NCBI GenBank assembly: GCA_934636655.1
Contig: CAKUAS010000004.1
Location: 62,001 to 126,000, forward strand
Direction of reading: 5' to 3'
Length of the DNA: 64,000 nt
Origin: an uncultured Oscillospiraceae bacterium
GTDB taxonomy: Bacteria; Bacillota; Clostridia; Oscillospirales; Oscillospiraceae
Shown: positions 8,908 through 17,501 of the stretch, piece by piece
How the letters are laid out: each line of letters begins with the position of its first letter
How positions within the stretch are numbered: position 1 is the stretch's first letter
Position numbers and translations under genes: made by a program
The notes under the pieces: model-generated
What the model saw: the letters and a program-made list of their open reading frames with translations, nothing else
What the model was told of the DNA's origin: nothing
The model's database searches: none

Positions 8908-11285
8908 TGGATTTCTACGAAAAATCACTTAACATACTGGAGCTTCCCATCGTGCTGGACATGCTCGCGGCCGAGGCAGTGACCGAGGGCGGCAAGGAGG
9001 CATGCCTCAAGCTGCGTCCGAGCGCGGACAGGCTTGAGGTCAAAAACCGCCTCGGCGAGACGAGCGCCGCAAAGGACATGATGGTCGTGCGCGGAAGCCC
9101 GTCGCTTTCCGGCATAAAGGATATCCGCCCGTCGCTGAATCGAGCAGATCTCGGCGGAAGCCTTAATACGATAGAGCTATTGAACATCGCCCGTGTTTTA
9201 CAGTGCGCGCGCCTTGTAAAGGGTTATACATCCGATGATAAGCTCGGTAAGAGCTGCATCGACCACCTGTTTGCCGCGCTGCATGCAAACAGGTTCCTTG
9301 AAGATAAGATCACAGGTTCTATAGTCGGAGAAGACGAGATAGCCGACAGTGCATCAAGTGAACTTGCAAACATCCGCCGTAAGATCCGCGCGGCAAGCGC
9401 CCGTGTGCGCGATTGCCTGCAAAAAATAATTTCATCTCCGTCCTATGCAAAGGTCCTGCAGGAGCCCATCATAACCATGCGCTCGGATCGCTTTGTCGTT
9501 CCCGTAAAGGCCGAGTGCAAGGGCGCTATACCCGGCCTCGTTCACGATATCTCAGCCTCCGGAGCCACGCTTTTCATCGAGCCTATGGCCGCGGTAAAGG
9601 CAAATAACGAATTGCGTGAGCTTGCAGCCAAAGAAAAAACGGAGATAGAGCGTATTCTTGCCGAGCTTTCCGCAGACTGTGCTTCTCACGCCGAGGATAT
9701 AGCCTCTGACTACTCGTATCTCATAACGCTTGACGGTATATTTGCCCGCGCCAAGCTCTCGTATAAGCTTAACGGCATAGAACCCGAGCTTCGGGATAAG
9801 GGCGTTGTGCTGCGCCGCGCGCGTCACCCGCTGCTTCCGAAGGATAAAGCCGTGCCAATAAGCCTTGAACTCGGTGAGGATTTTGATACACTCATCATTA
9901 CCGGTCCCAATACCGGCGGTAAGACCGTCACGCTGAAAACAATAGGTCTTTTAAACGTTATGGCGCAGTGCGGCCTGCATATCCCGGCCGATGACGGCAG
10001 CGGAGTACCGGTCTACAGGCATGTGCTTGCCGATATCGGCGATGAGCAATCGATAGAGCAGAATCTTTCGACCTTCTCGGCACATATGACGAATATCGTG
10101 CATATTCTGAACGAGTGCGACTCAGATTCGCTTCTGCTCTTTGACGAGCTCGGAGCCGGCACAGACCCTACGGAGGGCGCGGCGCTTGCAATTGCTGTTA
10201 TAGAGCATGCGCGCAAGCTGGGCGCGGATGTTGCGGCGACAACGCATTATGCCGAGCTCAAGGTATATGCCACGAACGAAAACGGTATACAGAACGCGTC
10301 CTGCGAGTTTGACGTTGAAACGCTCAGCCCTACTTACAGATTGCTTGTCGGAGTTCCCGGAAAGTCCAACGCCTTTGCAATATCCGAGCGCCTGGGGCTT
10401 GGTAAGGATATAATCGACGACGCGAAAGCGCGCATCGGTGTTCAGAACGCAAGCTTCGAGGCAACGATAGAAAAGCTTGAGCAGACGAGAGCTCTCCTTG
10501 AGCGCGACAGAGCCGAAACGGCAAAAAAGCTGCGTGAGGCGGAAGATAGCGCTAAGAAGGCAGCATTCCTGCGCGCGGAGCTGTCCGTTCGGCTTGAGAA
10601 AGCCGATGAGAAGGCACGACGCGAGGCTGAGCGCATAATTGCAGAGGCCCGCGAGACTGCCGAGAGTACCTTTGCCGAGCTTGACGAGATGCGCCGCAGG
10701 ATAAACGAGGATGAGCAGGCACAGGAGGTAAACCGAGCCCGCAGCGAGCTCCGGCGAAAGCTCAACGAATCACAGGGCAAGCTTAAGGCCAAGGAACCGG
10801 AGACACCGAAAGAGGATAAAAAATCCGCTCGCGACGTTCGTCCCGGAGACACGGTCGAGATCAAATCCATGGGTGTAAAAGCCGAGGTCATCGACATTAA
10901 TCCGGACGGAACGCTCAATCTGCGTGCCGGCATAATGAATGTAAAGCTCAAGCCGGAGGATGTCTACCTCATCGAAGGCCACGCGGCAAAGCAGGAAAAG
11001 CAAAGTGTAACTCTTGCGGGCGGCTCAGCGCCTCGAGCAGCCGTAAGTCCGGAGATCGACCTCCGCGGTATGGAGAGCATTGAGGCCGTAAGTGCCGCAG
11101 AGCAGTATATCGACAGCGCCGTAATGGGCAAGCTCAAAACCGTGACTATCATCCACGGCAAGGGAACCGGCGCTCTGCGCTCTGCCGTGCAGCAGATGCT
11201 CAAGCGCAACAAGGCCGTAAAGAGCTTCAGACTGGGGCGTTTCGGCGAGGGCGAAAGCGGCGTGACAATAGTCGAATTGAAATAA
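8907..11285 (+). CDS. mutS2: Endonuclease MutS2
   Basis: MutS2 is a MutS homologue without the mismatch-recognition domain; it limits recombination and, in Bacillus, also acts on collided ribosomes. The 792-residue protein has Walker A GPNTGGKTVTLK (about residue 332), Walker B LLLFDELGAGTDPTEGAAL, a long coiled coil at about 510-620, a KOW-like stretch and a C-terminal Smr nuclease domain (IDLRGMES at ~717, HGKGTGALR at ~750). The start is ATG 8907, overlapping the recO stop; an in-frame TTG at 8889 would give six more residues. Confidence 0.94.
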   Translation: MDFYEKSLNILELPIVLDMLAAEAVTEGGKEACLKLRPSADRLEVKNRLGETSAAKDMMVVRGSPSLSGIKDIRPSLNRADLGGSLNTIELLNIARVLQCARLVKGYTSDDKLGKSCIDHLFAALHANRFLEDKITGSIVGEDEIADSASSELANIRRKIRAASARVRDCLQKIISSPSYAKVLQEPIITMRSDRFVVPVKAECKGAIPGLVHDISASGATLFIEPMAAVKANNELRELAAKEKTEIERILAELSADCASHAEDIASDYSYLITLDGIFARAKLSYKLNGIEPELRDKGVVLRRARHPLLPKDKAVPISLELGEDFDTLIITGPNTGGKTVTLKTIGLLNVMAQCGLHIPADDGSGVPVYRHVLADIGDEQSIEQNLSTFSAHMTNIVHILNECDSDSLLLFDELGAGTDPTEGAALAIAVIEHARKLGADVAATTHYAELKVYATNENGIQNASCEFDVETLSPTYRLLVGVPGKSNAFAISERLGLGKDIIDDAKARIGVQNASFEATIEKLEQTRALLERDRAETAKKLREAEDSAKKAAFLRAELSVRLEKADEKARREAERIIAEARETAESTFAELDEMRRRINEDEQAQEVNRARSELRRKLNESQGKLKAKEPETPKEDKKSARDVRPGDTVEIKSMGVKAEVIDINPDGTLNLRAGIMNVKLKPEDVYLIEGHAAKQEKQSVTLAGGSAPRAAVSPEIDLRGMESIEAVSAAEQYIDSAVMGKLKTVTIIHGKGTGALRSAVQQMLKRNKAVKSFRLGRFGEGESGVTIVELK

Positions 11286-11341
11286 AAGCAATCGATAAAT
11301 TTTATTAATAATGTGTAAATCTACGAAATAGACAAAAGCAG

Positions 11342-11370
11342 TTGACCTTTTTTAAATAATTTGCTAAAGT
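11342..11370 (+). promoter_or_regulatory. Sigma-A promoter of ptsH
   Basis: TTGACC (11342-11347) and TAAAGT (11365-11370) are 17 bases apart in an AT-rich spacer directly upstream of ptsH, which gives a leader of about 30 bases. This suggests that ptsH is transcribed on its own, separately from mutS2. Confidence 0.65.
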
Positions 11371-11406
11371 ATGATTAATCTTTTGTGATCAAGAGGAGTG
11401 GCGAGA

Positions 11407-11670
11407 ATGGTAACCAAAGAAGTAGTTATTAATAATCAGGTGGGACTCCACGCAAGACCTGCTACTTTCTTCATTCAGAAGGCTAATGAGTTCAAAAGCA
11501 GCATCTGGATCGAGAAAGAGGACAGACGCGTTAATGCCAAGAGCCTGCTCGGCGTTCTCTCTTTGGGCATCGTTAAGGGCACTGCTGTCAACCTCATTGC
11601 CGACGGTGCTGACGAGGCAACTGCTGTCGATACGCTTTCTGAGCTTATCGCATCCGACTTTACCGAGTGA
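11407..11670 (+). CDS. ptsH: Phosphocarrier protein HPr
   Basis: HPr carries phosphate from enzyme I to the sugar-specific PTS enzymes and, in Firmicutes, acts in catabolite repression when phosphorylated on Ser46. The 87-residue protein has the active-site His15 in NQVGLHARPA and the regulatory Ser46 in NAKSLLGVLSLG, so it is HPr and not Crh, which lacks His15. The ATG at 11407 follows GAGGAG by 8 bases; an upstream GTG overlaps that site. No enzyme I gene is adjacent. It has its own promoter and terminator. Confidence 0.96.
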   Translation: MVTKEVVINNQVGLHARPATFFIQKANEFKSSIWIEKEDRRVNAKSLLGVLSLGIVKGTAVNLIADGADEATAVDTLSELIASDFTE

Positions 11671-11686
11671 TATTTAAAACGAAGCT

Positions 11687-11713
11687 AAGGGCGTGTTAGT
11701 TAAACACGCCCTT
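11687..11713 (+). terminator. Intrinsic terminator after ptsH
   Basis: A perfect 11-bp stem (AAGGGCGTGTT / AACACGCCCTT) has a 5-base loop. It begins 17 bases after the ptsH stop. The T tract is weak (CTTATT), so some readthrough into the permease gene is possible. Confidence 0.7.
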
Positions 11714-11740
11714 ATTCGCTATATACGGAGAAAATGTACA

Positions 11741-12607
11741 ATGAAAAAAGAAAACAGAGCAATGCTTGAGATGCTCATGTGCGCGGCTCTCTGGAGCATC
11801 GCCGGAATATTCATAAAGCTCATACCCTGGAATTCCTTTGTCATATCCGCTTTGCGCAGCCTTTTTGCAGGGCTGACGGTGCTTGTATACATACGCATAA
11901 AAGGCTACAAAATAATCTTAAACCGCCAAACGCTTGTTCCGGGTCTGCTCCTTGGCCTTGTTTACATTGCCTTTGTTGCCGCAAACAAGCTCACTACCGC
12001 TGCAAATGCGATCGTTCTGCAGTTTACAGACCCCATATTCATCGTCATATTCTCGGCGCTATTCTTCGGACAGCGCTTTAAAAAGCGCGACTTCATAGCC
12101 GTTATATGCACCTTTATAGGTATCGGTATGTTCTTTCTCGACCAGCTGTCGGAGGGATATCTGCTCGGAAACTTCGTCGCCATCTTTGCCGGTGCGTGTC
12201 TCGGCGGAATGTTCATAGCCATGGGCAAGGCAGAAACGCAGGAGCGGTTTTCGGCAATGCTCGTAGGTCAGGCGGTGGCATTTTTGTTTGGCCTGCCGTT
12301 TATCATAACAACGAAGCCGGAGTTTTCCGCGCTGCCGGTGCTGTATATCATCATACTCGGCGTCTTGCAGCTCGGCATACCGTATATTCTTTATGGCAGG
12401 GCAGCGGAGCATTGCCCACCGCTGGCGTGCAGCCTTCTCGGTGCCGTAGAGCCGCTCTTAAACCCGGTGTGGGTGCTTATATTTGACGGCGAAAAGCCGG
12501 GACTATTCGCGCTTATAGGCGGCGTTATCGTTATCGTATCCGTAACGGTCTGGTGCATTGCCAGAAGTAAGGACAGCGAGGGAGCAGATGCGAGAGAAGC
12601 TTCTTGA
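11741..12607 (+). CDS. EamA/DMT-superfamily permease
   Basis: This 288-residue protein has ten predicted membrane segments in two EamA repeats (residues ~8-135 and ~148-280), the layout of drug/metabolite exporters. Motifs such as AALWSIAGIFIKLIPWNSF and SLLGAVEPLLNPVWVLIF are typical. The substrate cannot be deduced. I start it at ATG 11741, with CGGAG 9 bases upstream; a longer frame from 11693 would start inside the ptsH terminator. It overlaps the uvrC start by 20 bases. Confidence 0.85.
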   Translation: MKKENRAMLEMLMCAALWSIAGIFIKLIPWNSFVISALRSLFAGLTVLVYIRIKGYKIILNRQTLVPGLLLGLVYIAFVAANKLTTAANAIVLQFTDPIFIVIFSALFFGQRFKKRDFIAVICTFIGIGMFFLDQLSEGYLLGNFVAIFAGACLGGMFIAMGKAETQERFSAMLVGQAVAFLFGLPFIITTKPEFSALPVLYIIILGVLQLGIPYILYGRAAEHCPPLACSLLGAVEPLLNPVWVLIFDGEKPGLFALIGGVIVIVSVTVWCIARSKDSEGADAREAS

Positions 12608-14402
12608 AAAAGCAAATAAGCTGCCGCTGCTTCCGGGCGTGTACATCATGCTCGATGAAACGGGGCAGGTAATATATGTAGGCAAAGCAAAAAAGCTCAA
12701 GAACCGCGTTACGAGCTATTTTCGCGGTTCGCATCTGCCGAAAGTCGAAGCTATGGTGCAGAAGGTCGCAGACTTCAATGTCATAGTCGTTAATTCGGAA
12801 TTTGAGTCGCTCATCCTCGAAAACTCACTTATAAAGCAGCATCAGCCGCATTATAATATTCTTTTAAAGGACGATAAGGGCTATCCTTTTATAAGACTCG
12901 ATAAAAAGGCACCATACCCGCGGTTTACCATAGTCAGCAGCGCAAAAAAAGACGGCGCGGTATACTTCGGCCCCTTCGGAGGCAGAAGCGTTACGCGTGA
13001 TATAATCGACGCTGCGTCCAAGGCCGTAGGTCTTGCGACATGCTCAAAGCGCTTCCCACGTGATATCGGCAAGGACAGGCCCTGCCTTAATTACCACATG
13101 GGTAATTGCCGCGGCTGGTGCAGGGGAGAGCTTTCGGCTGAAGAGTACCGGCTTGCAGTTGAGCAGGTATGCCTTATCCTCGGCGGAAAGACCACGGAGC
13201 TCACAGACGAGCTGACGGCGAAGATGCAGGAGGCCTCCGAGCACCTGCGATTTGAGGCCGCCGCAGAGCTGCGCGACAGAATACGCGCCATTCAAAGTGT
13301 ATCAAATAAGCAGAAGGTCATAGCCACGGCCTTTTGTGATACCGATGCCATCGGCTTTGTACGCGGAGCGAAAAGCTGCTTTGTCGTTTTGCATTTTAAC
13401 GACGGTTCGCTCACCGGCAAGGACTTTGAACTCGTACCCGAGCCGCTTGAGAGCGATGCGGAGGCGATATCGGCGTACATGCGTCAGTATTACGCTTCTC
13501 GCGGCCTGATGCCGAAAAACATCCTTCTTCGTGAAATGCCGGAGGATGCCGAGGCGCTCAGTCAGCTGTTTACGCAGACGGCGGGCCGCAGAGTGAGCAT
13601 CGAAGTGCCTCAGCGCGGAGACAGGCTTCGCCTTGTAGAGCGCGCCGAGATGAATGCAGCTGAGGAGATACTGCGCGCCACCACCGTTCAGCAGCGCAGA
13701 ACGAATACTCTCCTGTGGCTGCAGAAGTCGTTGGAACTGCCAGAGTATCCCGCGCGAATTGAGGCGTTTGACGTATCAAACCTCGGTGATACGGGCATCG
13801 TGGCTGCAATGACGGTGCATAAGGACGGCAAGCCGTACAAAAAAGATTACCGCAAGTTCAGAATCCGCGATCTTGATATACGTGATGACTACGCGAGCAT
13901 GTCGCAGGCGGTCTATCGCCGTTTTGCGCACCTGAAAAACGGTGACGGCGGATTTTCCGAAAAGCCGCAGCTTCTGCTAATTGACGGCGGCATTACCCAC
14001 GCCGCGGCAGCGGAGCGCTCACTCGATGAGCTCGGCATAAGCGTGCCCGTGTTCGGCATGGTAAAGGACGACCGGCACAGGACGCGTGCTCTGGTCACCA
14101 GCGCAGGGCACGAGATATGCATAAACGGCAATCCTGCCGCTTTCTCGCTGATCGGCAATATTCAGGAGGAAACGCACCGCTTTGCCATAGAGTATCAGCG
14201 TTCGCTGCGAAATGAAAGTTTCGGCTCGGAGCTCAATTCGATCCCCGGAGTGGGGAGCGTCAGAAAAAATGAGCTGCTGCGTCATTTCAAAACGCTCAAG
14301 GCCATAAAAACTGCGAGTAAGGATGAGCTGAGTGCTGTCGTTCCGAGAAATACGGCCAAAGCGATTTTTGACTACTATCATAAGAATGAGGATAAGACAT
14401 GA
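12588..14402 (+). CDS. uvrC: UvrABC system protein C
   Basis: UvrC makes the two incisions in nucleotide excision repair. The 604-residue protein has the N-terminal GIY-YIG nuclease domain (PGVYIMLDETGQVIYVGKAK), a Cys-rich segment (CLNYHMGNCRGWC), a UVR motif at about 205-235, the RNase H-like second nuclease (FDVSNLGDTGIVAAM) and a C-terminal helix-hairpin-helix (SIPGVGSVRKNELLRHF). ATG 12588 is preceded by GGGAG and lies within the end of the permease gene. The stop overlaps the rsmD start (ATGA). Confidence 0.96.
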   Translation: MREKLLEKANKLPLLPGVYIMLDETGQVIYVGKAKKLKNRVTSYFRGSHLPKVEAMVQKVADFNVIVVNSEFESLILENSLIKQHQPHYNILLKDDKGYPFIRLDKKAPYPRFTIVSSAKKDGAVYFGPFGGRSVTRDIIDAASKAVGLATCSKRFPRDIGKDRPCLNYHMGNCRGWCRGELSAEEYRLAVEQVCLILGGKTTELTDELTAKMQEASEHLRFEAAAELRDRIRAIQSVSNKQKVIATAFCDTDAIGFVRGAKSCFVVLHFNDGSLTGKDFELVPEPLESDAEAISAYMRQYYASRGLMPKNILLREMPEDAEALSQLFTQTAGRRVSIEVPQRGDRLRLVERAEMNAAEEILRATTVQQRRTNTLLWLQKSLELPEYPARIEAFDVSNLGDTGIVAAMTVHKDGKPYKKDYRKFRIRDLDIRDDYASMSQAVYRRFAHLKNGDGGFSEKPQLLLIDGGITHAAAAERSLDELGISVPVFGMVKDDRHRTRALVTSAGHEICINGNPAAFSLIGNIQEETHRFAIEYQRSLRNESFGSELNSIPGVGSVRKNELLRHFKTLKAIKTASKDELSAVVPRNTAKAIFDYYHKNEDKT

Positions 14403-14941
14403 GAATTATAAGCGGAATAAAGCGCGGCAAAAAGCTCAAAGAGCCTGATAACTACGATATACGTCCAACGACCGATATGGTAAAGGAATCGATGTTCAAC
14501 ATCATCCAGTTCGATATTGAGGGCAGAAAGGTCCTCGATCTCTTTGCCGGAACCGGTCAGCTCGGACTTGAGTGCCTCAGCCGCGGCGCAAGAGAAGTTA
14601 CCTTTGTCGACCAAAGCAGGGAAGCGATAGCTATTGTAAAACAGAATATTAAAAGCTGCGGCTTTGAAGCGCGTGTCGTGCAGAGCGATTCTATAGCGTT
14701 TCTTGAGCGCGGTGCAAAGTTCGACCTTATACTCATTGATCCGCCCTATGCGACAAATCTTATAGATAAAGCGCTGCAAATCATCAATTCCGTTGACATC
14801 TTGACGGAAAGTGGTATAATTATGTGCGAAAGTGGGCGCGAAAAGCCCATGCCGGAGATGAATATGCCTTACTTTAAGTGTAAGGAGTACACTTACGGCA
14901 AAGTTAAGCTTACAACCTACAGCAGGGAGACAAATAAATGA
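14399..14941 (+). CDS. rsmD: 16S rRNA (guanine(966)-N2)-methyltransferase RsmD
   Basis: RsmD transfers a methyl group from S-adenosylmethionine to G966 of 16S rRNA. The 180-residue protein starts MRIISGIKRGKKL, then has the SAM-binding motif VLDLFAGTGQLGLECLSRGA and the catalytic motif LILIDPPYATN. It overlaps uvrC (ATGA) and coaD (ATGA). The rsmD-coaD pair is conserved across bacteria. Confidence 0.94.
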   Translation: MRIISGIKRGKKLKEPDNYDIRPTTDMVKESMFNIIQFDIEGRKVLDLFAGTGQLGLECLSRGAREVTFVDQSREAIAIVKQNIKSCGFEARVVQSDSIAFLERGAKFDLILIDPPYATNLIDKALQIINSVDILTESGIIMCESGREKPMPEMNMPYFKCKEYTYGKVKLTTYSRETNK

Positions 14942-15429
14942 GTCTTGCTATATGCCCCGGCAGCTTTGATCCGATAACGCTCGGCCATCTCGATATCATC
15001 GGGCGCGCATCGAAGATATTCGATAAGGTTATTGTATGTATCATGTTCAATGCGACAAAAATAAAGCCCATGTTTACGATAGACGAGCGCGTTGAGATGG
15101 TCAAAAAAGTCGTTGCCGGCTATCCGAATGTCGAGGTTGAGACCTATGATGGCCTGCTTGCAGAGTACGCAAAGCGCTTTGACGGCGCGGTGCTGGTAAA
15201 GGGGATAAGGGCTACGTCTGATTTCGAGTATGAATTTCAGATGAACCATATAAATAAAAAGATAAATCCCGGTCTGGATACTATGTTTCTTGCAGCAAAT
15301 GAAAAATATACTTTTCTGAGCTCATCCGTTGTACGCGAAATGGCGTCTTACGGAGCCGATCTTACGGGCTTTGTGCCGCGCGAAATAATGGCTGAGATAG
15401 AAGAAAAGGCGAAGCTGTGGAGAAGATAG
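14938..15429 (+). CDS. coaD: Phosphopantetheine adenylyltransferase
   Basis: CoaD makes dephospho-CoA from 4'-phosphopantetheine and ATP, the penultimate step of CoA synthesis. The 163-residue protein has the nucleotidyltransferase motif CPGSFDPITLGHLDII near the N-terminus and the second motif YTFLSSSVVREMASYG (ISSS-type). Length and layout match the family. It is translationally coupled to rsmD. Confidence 0.96.
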   Translation: MSLAICPGSFDPITLGHLDIIGRASKIFDKVIVCIMFNATKIKPMFTIDERVEMVKKVVAGYPNVEVETYDGLLAEYAKRFDGAVLVKGIRATSDFEYEFQMNHINKKINPGLDTMFLAANEKYTFLSSSVVREMASYGADLTGFVPREIMAEIEEKAKLWRR

Positions 15430-15494
15430 TGTGAAAATGACACCCGTCGATTTTCAATAACTTTGTGTGCGGCGTAACCGCATGGAGGATCAAT

Positions 15495-16013
15495 ATGAGC
15501 GAGAAAAATGTTGAGGTAATGGAACTTATCGAAACTCTTTATTCCGTGGTGACGGAAGCATGGGGCGTTCCTCTCGGGAACGACAAGTGCATCGTTGAGA
15601 GGGAAAATGTTCTGGAAATACTCAATGAGATAAAAACGCGCATCCCCGTAGAGCTGGCAGAGGCAAAGCGTCTTGTGTCGGCGCGCGATGAATTTATCGG
15701 AAATGCAAAGCGTGAGGCGGAGTCTATCCGCAAGAATGCCGAGGATAAGGCGCGAGCTATGCTTGAAGAGCAGGAGATCGTGCGCGTTGCGAAGCAGCAC
15801 AGCGCGGAGCTCGTCAATAATGCCGAGTACAAATCCAAAGAGCTGCGCCGCGTGGCAAACGAGTATGTTGATGAGATCCTCCGCCGCACGGAAGAGACCG
15901 TCGGTTCTGCGCTAAAGTCTATAAACCAGTCGAGAGCAAGCTTCCGCAGCCTTGCAGGCTCGGCGGCTCCTGTGCAGCCCGTAACTCAGGATGACGACGA
16001 GGATACCGAGTGA
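15495..16013 (+). CDS. Coiled-coil protein of unknown function (ATPase b/H-subunit-like)
   Basis: This 172-residue protein is mostly charged helix. Residues ~50-140 look like one long coiled coil rich in Glu, Arg and Ala (for example AKREAESIRKNAEDKARAML). An acidic tail ends QDDDEDTE. Proteins of this kind after coaD in Clostridia are annotated as ATPase-like or V-ATPase subunit H-like; I know of no proven function and see no membrane segment. ATG 15495 has GGAGG 8 bases upstream. It ends the coaD operon before a strong terminator. Confidence 0.7.
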   Translation: MSEKNVEVMELIETLYSVVTEAWGVPLGNDKCIVERENVLEILNEIKTRIPVELAEAKRLVSARDEFIGNAKREAESIRKNAEDKARAMLEEQEIVRVAKQHSAELVNNAEYKSKELRRVANEYVDEILRRTEETVGSALKSINQSRASFRSLAGSAAPVQPVTQDDDEDTE

Positions 16014-16035
16014 GCTTATAATTAAATAAAAATAA

Positions 16036-16067
16036 AAAATCAGGAGTCCGTTCGGACTCCTGATTTT
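16036..16067. terminator. Bidirectional intrinsic terminator
   Basis: A perfect 14-bp stem (AAAATCAGGAGTCC / GGACTCCTGATTTT) has a GTTC loop. It has T-rich sequence after it on both strands, so it can end the coaD operon from the left and the CaiB operon from the right. Confidence 0.85.
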
Positions 16068-16130
16068 CTTTAGGGAAGGAATAAGGAAGGAGAATAATGA
16101 ATTGGTTAATTTATTGGTAGGTTGGGTGGA

Positions 16131-16167
16131 TCCGGAAGCCCGGCGCATCTGATACCGGACTTCCGGA
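16131..16167. repeat. GC-rich hairpin of unknown role
   Basis: TCCGGAAG-c-CCGG pairs with CCGG-a-CTTCCGGA around an 11-base loop. There is no T tract on either strand, so it is not a classical terminator. It lies between the terminator and the end of the minus-strand CoA-transferase gene and could protect the 3' end of that mRNA. No significant reading frame lies in 16014-16206. Confidence 0.5.
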
Positions 16168-16206
16168 AATATTGGGGAAGAGGATTATGATAAATAGCTT
16201 GGATGA

Positions 16207-17463
16207 TTAGATGAGCTTCTTTTCCTTAAGACCAGCTATCTTGGCGTCGTCGTAGCCCAGAATACCCTTGAGGATATCGTTGGTATCCTGACCGAGCCTC
16301 GGAGCACCGCGCCATACCTGGCCGGGAGTGCCGGACAGCTTCGGAACGATGCCGAAAGCGGTGATGTCCTTGTCGAGGGTCTGGTCGCGGTATTCGATGA
16401 AGTCTCCGCGGCTCTGATAGTGAGGATTCTCGAGGCAGTCCTTTGCACCCATTACGCGGCTGCAGGGAACTTTGAACTTAGCCATTGCGTCCTCGATCTC
16501 CTGCGCGGTGTGAGCTGCGCACCACTCGATGACCTTTGCGTCAAGCTCACGGCCCTTTTCGGAGGCGACAGCCTCAATGCCGGAGGAGCAGTCCTTGTAG
16601 TTGAAGTAGTCAAGGTCGAAGCCGAAGGCCTGAATAGCTCTCTTATATACGCCGGGGCCGAAGGCACCGACTGCCACGTCGTAGCCGTCCTTGGACTTGA
16701 AAAGACCATAGGGCTGGAATGCTGCGGATTTGTTGCCGGAACGGGTGTTCTGACGGCCTGCCATGGTGTAGGAGGTATACAGATCACAGCAATAGCTTGC
16801 CTGAACCTCGAACTGAGCAACGTCGACTACCTGACCTTTGCCGGTCTTGAGGACGTTTATATATGCTGCCAGCACGCCGAATACGGCTGCGTATGCGGAG
16901 GTGAAGTCGTTGAGCCAGGGCTTGCCGACTACAGGTTCGCCGTCCTTTTCGCCGTTAAGACCCATCCAGCCGGAGAAGGCCTGACCGATCATGTCGTAGG
17001 AGGCTCTGTCACAGTACTCGGGCAGACCGCCGAATGCAGGATTGCCGTATCCGCTGATGTGAGCGATGATCAGACGGGGATTGACTTCGAGCAGATCCTC
17101 ATCGCGGATGCCGAGCTTTTCGAGCCATACCATGTTCTCCATGAACACGTCTGCTTCCTTGATGAGGCCGTAGAACAGCTCTTTAACTTCGGGGTGCTTG
17201 AGATTGAGCTCAAGAGAGAGGGAGAGCTTGTTGCGTCCGTCCTGCGCCCATGAAGTGCTGACGACCTTGTCGTCTTCCTTGGCAAACGGAGCGAGAACAC
17301 GGAGGGTGTCGCCAACGCCGGGGCGCTCGATGTGGATGACTTCTGCACCGAAGTCTGCCAGAAGAGTCGCTGCGTAAGGCATTGCTACGAGAGAGCCAGT
17401 GTCAATAATGCGCATTCCTGCGAAAGGACCGTATTTCGGAATAAGAGATTTACGTTCGGTCAT
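16207..17463 (-). CDS. CaiB/BaiF (family III) CoA-transferase
   Basis: Family III CoA-transferases move CoA between carboxylic acids by an aspartyl-CoA anhydride. The 418-residue protein has the N-terminal GMRIIDTGSLVAMPYAATLLADFGAEVIHIE pattern (given here in two parts in the family: nucleotide-fold start and GAEVI) and the catalytic Asp157 in CDRASYDMIGQA. It is the last gene of the minus-strand operon acyl-CoA dehydrogenase-etfB-etfA-this gene. That set suits activation of an unsaturated or hydroxy acid followed by reduction of its enoyl-CoA, as in carnitine (CaiB) or aryl-lactate (FldA) pathways. The actual acid is unknown. AAGGAG precedes the ATG. Confidence 0.88.
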   Translation of the reverse strand: MTERKSLIPKYGPFAGMRIIDTGSLVAMPYAATLLADFGAEVIHIERPGVGDTLRVLAPFAKEDDKVVSTSWAQDGRNKLSLSLELNLKHPEVKELFYGLIKEADVFMENMVWLEKLGIRDEDLLEVNPRLIIAHISGYGNPAFGGLPEYCDRASYDMIGQAFSGWMGLNGEKDGEPVVGKPWLNDFTSAYAAVFGVLAAYINVLKTGKGQVVDVAQFEVQASYCCDLYTSYTMAGRQNTRSGNKSAAFQPYGLFKSKDGYDVAVGAFGPGVYKRAIQAFGFDLDYFNYKDCSSGIEAVASEKGRELDAKVIEWCAAHTAQEIEDAMAKFKVPCSRVMGAKDCLENPHYQSRGDFIEYRDQTLDKDITAFGIVPKLSGTPGQVWRGAPRLGQDTNDILKGILGYDDAKIAGLKEKKLI

Positions 17464-17501
17464 TTTAATTAGCTCCTTTTCAGATAGATTAAAAGTTGTA
17501 A

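Noticed and set aside
16420..17253. 277-codon plus-strand frame opposite the CaiB-like gene
   Set aside because: It is a shadow of the highly biased codon use of the CoA-transferase; no ribosome binding site and a Cys/Val/Leu-rich product without domains.
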